Shown: piece after piece, positions 1 through 4,389 of the stretch | How positions within the stretch are numbered: position 1 is the first letter of the stretch | How the letters are laid out: every line of letters begins with the position of its first letter | Assembly: GCA_902474785.1 (NCBI GenBank) | Contig: CABRXB010000076.1 | Coordinates: forward strand, 1 to 6,156 | Origin: an uncultured Eubacteriales bacterium | Lineage (GTDB): Bacteria; Bacillota; Clostridia; Oscillospirales; Feifaniaceae | Length of the DNA stretch: 6,156 bases | Direction: 5' to 3' | Made by a program: the position numbers and the translations under genes | Notes under the pieces: model-generated | Told to the model about the DNA's origin: nothing | What the model saw: only the letters and a program-made list of their open reading frames with translations | Databases searched by the model: none

Positions 1-804
1 TCGGGTCTTGAGGCCATTCAAGCCTCTTTTCTGGCGTATGCCCGTCTCACCATGCCGGGCGGCTGCCTGGTTGCGAATGGGGACGACCCCCACATGGCGC
101 CCATTTTGGAACAGTATGAGGGGCGCTGCGTCCTCTTTTCCATGGAGAAGCCGGATGCGGACTATGTGGCAAAGCCAATGCCCTCGGACGATGGACTTCC
201 CGCCTTTGAAATTTTTGAGCACGGGCAGCACGCCGGCATCTGTCGCCTGCGCGTGCCCGGCCGTCACAATGTCATGAATGCGCTGGCCGCCTGCGCCTCT
301 GCGCGGCTGATCGGCGTCTCGTGGGACACCATTTTGCACGCCCTGTCCTCCTTTGAGGGGGCCAAGCGCCGCTTTGAGTGGAAAGGTGAGCTTGACGGTG
401 TCACCGTGGTGGACGACTATGCGCATCACCCCTGCGAGATTGCCGCCACGTTGCGCGCGGCCAAAGAGCGCCCCTTCTCCCGGGTGGTCTGCTTATTTCA
501 ACCGCACACCTACTCGCGCACCAAGGCGCTGTGGAACGAGTTCATCGAAGCCCTCTCTCTGGCCGATCTGCCCATCCTGCTCGACATCTACGCCGCGCGG
601 GAGGCGCCCGACCCCACCGTGAGCTCCCAGTCCCTTGCGCAGAACATCCCAAAGGCCCTGTATGCCGGCTCCTTTGAGCAGGCAAAACAGCTCTTGCAAG
701 AGCAGCTTCGCCCGGGGGATCTGCTTCTCACCATGGGAGCGGGCGACGTGTACAAGGTGGGCGAACAGCTTTTGGCCGAGCAGGAGAGTCAGAGACAGAA
801 ATGA
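1..804 (+). CDS. murC: UDP-N-acetylmuramate--L-alanine ligase, C-terminal part (5' truncated by window)
   Basis: MurC is the cytoplasmic ATP-dependent ligase that joins L-alanine to UDP-N-acetylmuramate, the first amino-acid addition in peptidoglycan precursor synthesis. The reading frame is open from base 1 and ends at TGA 802-804, giving 267 visible residues. Family length is about 450-460, so roughly 190 N-terminal residues, including the ATP P-loop, lie upstream of the window. Seen, in residues counted from the window start: GRHNVMNALAA (about 87-97), the central-to-C-terminal hinge motif of Mur ligases; FEGAKRRFEWKGE (about 119-131); DDYAHHP (138-144); FQPHTYSRT (166-174); and the terminal GAGD (246-249). 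DDYAHHP and FQPHTYSRT together separate MurC from MurD, MurE and MurF. Nothing in the visible part is broken. A strong terminator follows 18 bases after the stop, so murC ends its transcription unit. The next genes lie on the other strand and converge on it. Confidence 0.96.
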   Translation, partial: SGLEAIQASFLAYARLTMPGGCLVANGDDPHMAPILEQYEGRCVLFSMEKPDADYVAKPMPSDDGLPAFEIFEHGQHAGICRLRVPGRHNVMNALAACASARLIGVSWDTILHALSSFEGAKRRFEWKGELDGVTVVDDYAHHPCEIAATLRAAKERPFSRVVCLFQPHTYSRTKALWNEFIEALSLADLPILLDIYAAREAPDPTVSSQSLAQNIPKALYAGSFEQAKQLLQEQLRPGDLLLTMGAGDVYKVGEQLLAEQESQRQK

Positions 805-822
805 CAACCCAAAAGGCATGTC

Positions 823-859
823 AAAGCCCTTCCTCATGTTTTGTGAGGAAGGGCTTTTT
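823..859 (+). terminator. Rho-independent terminator of murC
   Basis: A perfect 14-bp stem (823-836 paired with 844-857) with a 7-nt loop (837-843) leads into a run of five T (855-859), 18 bases after the murC stop. This is a textbook intrinsic terminator for the plus strand. On the minus strand the same hairpin is followed by only three T, then a further TTTT some bases later. It may therefore weakly stop the converging transcript from 924, for which I see no better terminator between 860 and 923. Confidence 0.93.
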
Positions 860-923
860 GCCGCAATATATCTCATACGGATCAGCCGGAAGATTGGCGT
901 CGTTTTATCACTATAGAATCCCG

Positions 924-1259
924 TTATCCAAGCAAAAACTCGTGCTCCAAGGCGATGAGCCCATCTTGAAAATCGAAAATGTCACACGAGAGGGCGCCTT
1001 CGCTGTTGCGCAATATTGTGACAAAGCGGTCTCCCGACTGGCCCTTTACCAGCGCATCGCAAACGAAGGTGGCGTTGCTGCCCTCGTACGCCCGCACCAT
1101 GGCTTCGACATACGCCGTCAGGCCCACAATTTCACGGGGCTCTCCCCCCTCTTTGTGTAACACCCATTTGACATCGGGGTGCAGATAGGTTCGATAGGTC
1201 TCCCAATCCCGCCTGTTCTCGGCGTCGAAAAAAGCTCTCAGCATGGTCTCGTGGTCCAT
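924..1259 (-). CDS. NTF2/SnoaL-like small protein
   Basis: A 111-residue protein of the nuclear transport factor 2 / SnoaL-like fold, a cone-shaped alpha+beta barrel used for small-molecule binding or isomerase/hydrolase chemistry. Seen: an N-terminal helix with FFDAENRRDWETY (about residues 10-22), then LHPDVKWVLHKEGG (26-39), a helix around 46-59, and a closing strand pair IFDFQDGLIALEHEF (94-108). The order and length fit the single-domain family. No signal peptide or membrane segment is seen, so it is probably cytosolic. The ATG at 1257-1259 is preceded by GAGGAGGG (1274-1267) at 7-nt spacing, a very strong ribosome binding site that fixes the start. It lies 13 bases downstream of a methyltransferase pseudogene, and its ribosome binding site overlaps that gene's TGA, so the two were once translated from one message. 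The substrate cannot be told from sequence, because this fold is functionally diverse. Confidence 0.8.
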   Translation of the reverse strand: MDHETMLRAFFDAENRRDWETYRTYLHPDVKWVLHKEGGEPREIVGLTAYVEAMVRAYEGSNATFVCDALVKGQSGDRFVTILRNSEGALSCDIFDFQDGLIALEHEFLLG

Positions 1260-1266
1260 TGATTTT

Positions 1267-1275
1267 CCCTCCTCA
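1267..1275 (-). promoter_or_regulatory. Ribosome binding site overlapping the upstream stop codon
   Basis: On the minus strand the terminal TGA of the methyltransferase frame (1275-1273) is shared with GAGGAGGG (1274-1267), which sits 7 nt before the ATG of the NTF2-like gene. This stop/Shine-Dalgarno overlap is typical of translationally coupled operon genes. Confidence 0.8.
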
Positions 1276-1997
1276 TTTGGTTTTAACAGCGTAAATCAAA
1301 TACCAGTCGCATTCCGGCTCATATGTATCTTTGGTCACCGTCAAGGAGAGCTCCCCGCACATCTGGGAAAATGGGGTGAAGGCGAGGACGCTTTCATAGA
1401 GGGTCACTTCGCCCGTCTTCTCAATCTTCTGAAAGAGGATTTCAACCGACGCCTCGCGCTCCATGCCGTCAAGCAGCCAATGCTACAAGGAGATATCGTC
1501 TTTTTCCCGATAGGACAGCCTGTCGTTGGCAGTAAAGCGCCGGTTTTCCCGGAGCACCTTTTCCCAGTTGCGCGTCTCAACCACCTGTGTGCCGCCCGGC
1601 GTCAAAACCGACGCCATGGCTTGGAGGTTTTCCATGCGGGCGGCGGCGTCTTTGAGTGGACGATGGAATTTCCCGTGCAAAAGAAATGTCAAATTCCTGC
1701 CCATGGGCGTCGGGAAGCTGAGCCCAGGCTTTTCTCGACGTCTTGAGGTATATGCAGTGTTGCGAAGAGAGCGCCCTTGTCAGGCAGATCGTCTTTTCGC
1801 TGACGTCGGTCGCCGGCACCCCCGCTCAATGCGAGCGCCGTTGCCCAAACGCCGCTTCCACAGGCTGCATCGAGCAATTTTGCCTCTTTGGGATAGCGTT
1901 TGAGAAGCGCCTCGTGCGTGGCAACAAACGCATGCTTTGCAAGCTCTTTTGACGAGAGTTCGCCATAGAGCGCCTGTAAAGCCTCCCAGTTTGTCAA
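1273..1997 (-). pseudogene. Broken class I SAM-dependent methyltransferase (frameshifts plus in-frame TAG)
   Basis: Joined across frames, this region reads as one class I methyltransferase of about 240 residues. The pieces, in order on the minus strand: (a) 1997 to about 1822, ending in motif I LLDAACGSGVWATALALSG (the Gly-rich SAM site, about 1877-1822); (b) about 1819-1680, ATDVSEKTICLTRAL through GQEFDISF, carrying the acidic ribose-binding residue and the strand-4 Asp; (c) about 1679-1653, in a third frame, CTGNSIVHS, a motif of this methyltransferase group; (d) about 1653-1273, KDAAARMENLQAMASVLTPGG onwards, interrupted by TAG at 1485-1483, then continuing HWLLDGMEREASVEI to TGA at 1275-1273. 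Frame change 1 falls at a run of five G (1823-1819), change 2 at a run of four T (1682-1679), and change 3 near 1656-1653. The start is uncertain: TTG at 1997 is the first usual start after an upstream stop (2015-2013), with only a weak GGACAGG before it. The family resembles glycine/sarcosine N-methyltransferase-like enzymes, but the substrate is unknown. It is probably dead. Confidence 0.85.
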
Positions 1998-2033
1998 AGC
2001 CTGTCCGCTGATTTATCGTCTACGCCCTTTTCT

Positions 2034-2053
2034 TTTGCGCTGTCGAGCGCAAA
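2034..2053 (-). other. Intercistronic stem-loop after the membrane-anchored protein gene
   Basis: A perfect 8-bp inverted repeat (TTTGCGCT, loop of 4, AGCGCAAA) begins 2 bases after the TGA of the upstream gene on the minus strand. It has no T-tract on that strand, so it is not a convincing terminator. It could protect the 3' end or partly separate the membrane-anchored gene from the methyltransferase remnant. Its role is inferred; only the hairpin is seen. Confidence 0.45.
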
Positions 2054-2055
2054 CG

Positions 2056-2598
2056 TCAGCTCTGCTGCTCGGTTGCCCTTGCCTTGGCCTGTAATATCAA
2101 CGAGCGCCCCTCTCCAAAATCATAGACATCCCGCGCGCCGGGAACGGGAAAGAGAAAAACAGCCCCATAGCGGCAGCGCACCGGGGTGTAGAGAACGCCG
2201 TCTTGCCCCACAGCCTGCTGCGCGCTGCGAAAGCGCCCATAGTAATAGGTGGCTGTTTTTCCAAAAGAGGTGCCCGTCTTGTTTCTCTCATAGGGCGCAT
2301 CCTGTACCCAGACGCCAAGGCGCTTGACAAAGGCATAAGGCTCTCCCGAATCGCCGCTCCCCTGCTCCGGCGCGACAAAGAAGAGCATGAATTCCTTTGA
2401 CTCATAACAGAGCTCCACCTGGGCAAAGCGCCGCTCCAAATACTGCTGCGGGGAAAAGGTGAGCGCCGAGCGTGCGCCAAGCGGGAAAAGCTGCGCATAG
2501 AGAAAGAGCAGCAAGGGGATGCAAAGCAGCCCGGCCGTGGACGACCGCCTGCGGATTTGTCCCGATTTTTCTTTGACCTGCCTCTGCATATTGTTCAA
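2056..2598 (-). CDS. Unrecognised membrane-anchored or secreted protein
   Basis: I do not recognise the family. The 180-residue product has a basic N-terminus (QRQVKEKSGQIRRR, residues 5-18), one hydrophobic segment at about 21-41 (TAGLLCIPLLLFLYAQLFPLG), then about 140 residues with no further membrane segment. This fits a signal anchor or signal peptide with an outside C-terminal domain. That domain is rich in aromatic residues and contains a TATYYYGRF patch (116-123) and two Cys (64 and 142). No lipobox is seen. The start is a choice between TTG at 2598 and ATG at 2589. A G6 run (2614-2609) gives 10-nt spacing to TTG but is too far from the ATG, so TTG is slightly preferred. An in-frame stop lies just upstream of the TTG. 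A promoter at 2741-2714 implies a leader of about 110 nt. The gene ends 58 bases before the methyltransferase remnant, so the minus-strand genes probably form one transcript. It could be a real but lineage-restricted gene. Confidence 0.7.
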   Translation of the reverse strand: MNNMQRQVKEKSGQIRRRSSTAGLLCIPLLLFLYAQLFPLGARSALTFSPQQYLERRFAQVELCYESKEFMLFFVAPEQGSGDSGEPYAFVKRLGVWVQDAPYERNKTGTSFGKTATYYYGRFRSAQQAVGQDGVLYTPVRCRYGAVFLFPVPGARDVYDFGEGRSLILQAKARATEQQS

Positions 2599-2713
2599 CT
2601 TTCACGTTCCCCCCATCGGCTTGGACAAAGAAGGCCGACCGGATAATACGCTTTTTCTCCGCGTGTCTTTGCGCCATCTGAAGAAAAAACTTTTCACAGC
2701 CTCAAGTGCAACT

Positions 2714-2741
2714 ATTGTACCACAAAAAATGCTCATTACAA
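2714..2741 (-). promoter_or_regulatory. Predicted vegetative promoter for the minus-strand unit
   Basis: On the minus strand: a -35-like TTGTAA (2741-2736), a 16-nt spacer, and TACAAT (2719-2714) preceded by TGG, matching the extended -10 pattern TGn. The -35 is a weak match but the extended -10 compensates. Transcription would start near 2707 and read into the membrane-anchored gene, then the methyltransferase remnant and the NTF2-like gene. Confidence 0.6.
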
Positions 2742-2769
2742 ATTTCACTTTATTCACAGCGCAAATCCC

Positions 2770-2813
2770 CCTCCACAGAGATCGACATTCGCCTTGATGT
2801 CCACATCTGGAGG
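2770..2813. repeat. Imperfect 44-nt dyad between divergent promoters
   Basis: Three nested inverted pairs: CCTCC (2770-2774) with GGAGG (2809-2813), AGAT (2779-2782) with ATCT (2805-2808), and GACAT (2784-2788) with ATGTC (2797-2801), around an 8-nt centre. There is no T-tract after it on either strand, so it is not a terminator. Its position between the two promoters would suit an operator, but no known motif was recognised. Confidence 0.45.
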
Positions 2814-2865
2814 TTGACTCTCAGCGGCAACCTCATTCTTCAAACAAAAGGCCCCACACGCACGG

Positions 2866-2894
2866 TTGACAAGCTTTTGGAGGTGACGTATACT
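2866..2894 (+). promoter_or_regulatory. Near-consensus vegetative promoter of the amidohydrolase gene
   Basis: TTGACA (2866-2871), a 17-nt spacer and TATACT (2889-2894): the -35 is perfect, the spacing optimal, and the -10 has five of six consensus bases. Transcription would start near 2901, leaving a leader of about 65 nt before the ATG at 2966. The gene therefore looks able to be expressed strongly on its own. Confidence 0.85.
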
Positions 2895-2950
2895 AATTTT
2901 ATGTGCACAAACCTTGGAAAAAGTTGTTGTGACAGCTTTCACTCAATGAC

Positions 2951-2957
2951 AAGGAGG
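2951..2957 (+). promoter_or_regulatory. Strong ribosome binding site of the amidohydrolase
   Basis: AAGGAGG is placed 8 nt before ATG 2966, near-perfect complementarity to the 16S rRNA tail. It decides the start over any internal ATG. Confidence 0.85.
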
Positions 2958-2965
2958 AAAACTAT

Positions 2966-4135
2966 ATGGATCTTTTTCAATTGTCTCAGGACGTTGAACA
3001 ATACGTCATCGACATGAGACGGGAATTCCACGCAAACCCTGAAATCTCCTTTCAGGAAAAGCGCACCACCGCCCGTATCTGTGAGGAGCTCGATCAAATC
3101 GGCATCCCCCATGAAACGGTGGGCAGCGGCAACGTCGTCGCCCTGCTTGACACCGGCAAGCCTGGCAAAGCCCTTGCCATTCGAGCCGATATCGTTACGC
3201 TTCCCATGGACGAGGCCGACAAGACCACGCCTTATTGCAGCAAGGTGGAGGGTGTGATGCACTCCTGCGGACACGATGGCCATGCCGCCATGCTGCTCGG
3301 CACCGCCAAGGTTCTCACCCAGATCAAAGAGGTTTTGACCGGAAAAATCTATCTGTGCTTCCAGGTGGCCGAAGAGGTCGGCGGCGGCGCAGGCGAGATT
3401 GTGGCCTACTTAAAGGAAAAGGGCGGCGTGGATTGCGCCATCGGCACCCATCTCGACGGCGGCAGCGACGCCGGCGTCATCCATCTGCCCGACGGCCCGC
3501 TCATGGCAGGCGCGCAGCTCTTTGAGATCGAGGTCAAGGGCGTCGGCGGCCACGGCTCCCGCCCCGACAAGGCGGTTGACCCCGTCAAGCCCGCCTGCGA
3601 TATCCTGCTCAAAATTGCCAGCATCCCCGCGCAGTATCACAATCCTTTTGACACCTGCGTCATCAGCCCCTGCCAGATCCACGGAGGCAGCGCCAACAAC
3701 ATCATTCCCGAGAGCGTGAAAATCGGCGGCAATCTCCGCTTTTTCAAATACGGCGACGATGAACGGCTGCTCGATCGCATCCGTCTGGTTGCGGAGAACA
3801 CCGCCAAGGCCTATGGCACCACTGCCACTGTGACCAACATGCCGGCCGCCCCTCTGCCCGTCATCAACACGCCTGAAATGGCGGCCATCGGCCGCGAGGT
3901 CGCCGCGTCGGTGGGCTTCACCTTTGCCCCGCCCCACGACCCAACCTGCGGCTCTGACAACTATGCCGAATTCCTCGCCGCATTCCCCGGCTTCTACTGC
4001 GATACGGGCGCCAACTGCAAACGTCCCGGCACGAGCGGCAACCACCACAACCCGACCTTCGACCTCGACGAGAGAGCCTTCCGCCGCATTGTCGAGTTCT
4101 TCGCCGCTTTTGCCGTGCGCTTCCTGGGGGCGTAA
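2966..4135 (+). CDS. M20-family metal-dependent amidohydrolase (M20D, aminoacylase/hippurate-hydrolase type)
   Basis: A 389-residue cytosolic enzyme, the normal family length, predicted to hydrolyse an amide bond in an N-acyl amino acid or similar substrate using a two-metal centre. Seen: RREFHANPEISFQEKRT (about 18-34), the N-terminal family motif; MHSCGHDGHAAMLLG (98-112) with ligands Cys101 and His103; FQVAEE (132-137) with the catalytic/metal Glu136-Glu137; GTHLDGG (160-166) with ligand His162; GGHGSRPDKAVDP (194-206), in the inserted dimerisation domain (about 180-295); and HHNPTFDLDE (360-369) with ligand His361. The ligand roles are transferred from characterised M20D relatives. One oddity is that the usual RADxDALP reads RADIVTLP (73-80), so the second Asp is Val77. 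No signal peptide is seen. The ATG at 2966 has AAGGAGG (2951-2957) 8 nt upstream and its own promoter, so the gene is monocistronic and ends at a strong terminator. Exact substrate (acetyl-, benzoyl-, indoleacetyl- or aminobenzoyl-amino acid) is unknown. Confidence 0.92.
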   Translation: MDLFQLSQDVEQYVIDMRREFHANPEISFQEKRTTARICEELDQIGIPHETVGSGNVVALLDTGKPGKALAIRADIVTLPMDEADKTTPYCSKVEGVMHSCGHDGHAAMLLGTAKVLTQIKEVLTGKIYLCFQVAEEVGGGAGEIVAYLKEKGGVDCAIGTHLDGGSDAGVIHLPDGPLMAGAQLFEIEVKGVGGHGSRPDKAVDPVKPACDILLKIASIPAQYHNPFDTCVISPCQIHGGSANNIIPESVKIGGNLRFFKYGDDERLLDRIRLVAENTAKAYGTTATVTNMPAAPLPVINTPEMAAIGREVAASVGFTFAPPHDPTCGSDNYAEFLAAFPGFYCDTGANCKRPGTSGNHHNPTFDLDERAFRRIVEFFAAFAVRFLGA

Positions 4136-4176
4136 TCAAGCTGTATGGACATGGATCATTTTACATTTGTGTGAAC

Positions 4177-4210
4177 AAAAGGCCGCCTCTTTTTTAAGAG
4201 GCGGCCTTTT
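4177..4210. terminator. Bidirectional Rho-independent terminator between convergent genes
   Basis: A perfect 15-bp stem (4177-4191 with 4196-4210) closes on a 4-nt T loop. The core is GC-rich (GGCCGCCTC / GAGGCGGCC). The left arm starts AAAA and the right arm ends TTTT followed by one more T, so a U-tract forms in both directions. It ends the amidohydrolase transcript 41 bases after its stop. It is also the only clear terminator for the GGDEF gene, whose stop lies 180 bases away on the other side. Confidence 0.93.
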
Positions 4211-4389
4211 TATTTCTCTGGCATGTAAACATACAGCGAACCTAATTCTGCCGAAAGGCTTTCCCCGCTACAGCGCAGCAAGCGCTTTCACATATCTCCT
4301 CATTCCAAGATTGACAAGAACATCACGGGTCAAAATTAAGAAACGAACGCCCCTGGCCCCGAGCAGCGCCCTTTCCCATCTTGTAAAAG
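4211..4389. other. Non-coding spacer between terminator and GGDEF stop
   Basis: 179 bases with no supported gene. A small 5-bp inverted repeat (4272-4276 with 4282-4286) lacks a T-tract. The minus strand carries a roughly 45-codon open stretch ending in TAG near 4270, without a ribosome-bound start, so this is probably the 3' untranslated region of the GGDEF message. Confidence 0.5.

Larger units (their letters stand above)
2599..2965. other. Divergent intergenic regulatory region
   Basis: This 367-base non-coding stretch lies between the minus-strand membrane-anchored gene and the plus-strand amidohydrolase. It holds a minus-strand promoter (2714-2741), a 44-nt imperfect dyad (2770-2813), a plus-strand promoter (2866-2894), a small hairpin near the minus-strand start (2616-2638) and the amidohydrolase ribosome binding site (2951-2957). 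The short overlapping reading frames here lack ribosome binding sites and I do not call them genes. Confidence 0.7.

Noticed and set aside
1483..1485. In-frame TAG read as a recoded codon (for example pyrrolysine or glutamine)
   Set aside because: The same gene also carries three frame changes, so a nonsense mutation in a pseudogene is the simpler reading; no recoding machinery or element is visible.
1243..1903. Plus-strand open frames of 167 and 125 codons opposite the methyltransferase region
   Set aside because: They lie antisense to the readable methyltransferase motifs, have no family resemblance, and exist because the decayed gene leaves long open shadows.
2402..2677. Minus-strand 91-codon frame overlapping the leader and start of the membrane-anchored gene
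   Set aside because: No ribosome binding site before its ATG, and the overlapping frame with a clear membrane segment is more convincing.
2901..3017. Possible leaderless small ORF starting at the predicted transcription start and overlapping the amidohydrolase start
   Set aside because: The ATG falls at the promoter start by position only; it has no ribosome binding site and runs out of frame into the well-supported amidohydrolase.
3410..4048. Minus-strand open frame of 212 codons inside the amidohydrolase
   Set aside because: Antisense shadow of a GC-rich coding sequence; low-complexity Ala/Gly/Val composition and no ribosome binding site seen.
4272..4286. Small inverted repeat as a terminator for the GGDEF gene
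   Set aside because: Only 5 bp and no T-tract on the minus strand; the strong bidirectional hairpin at 4177-4210 explains termination better.
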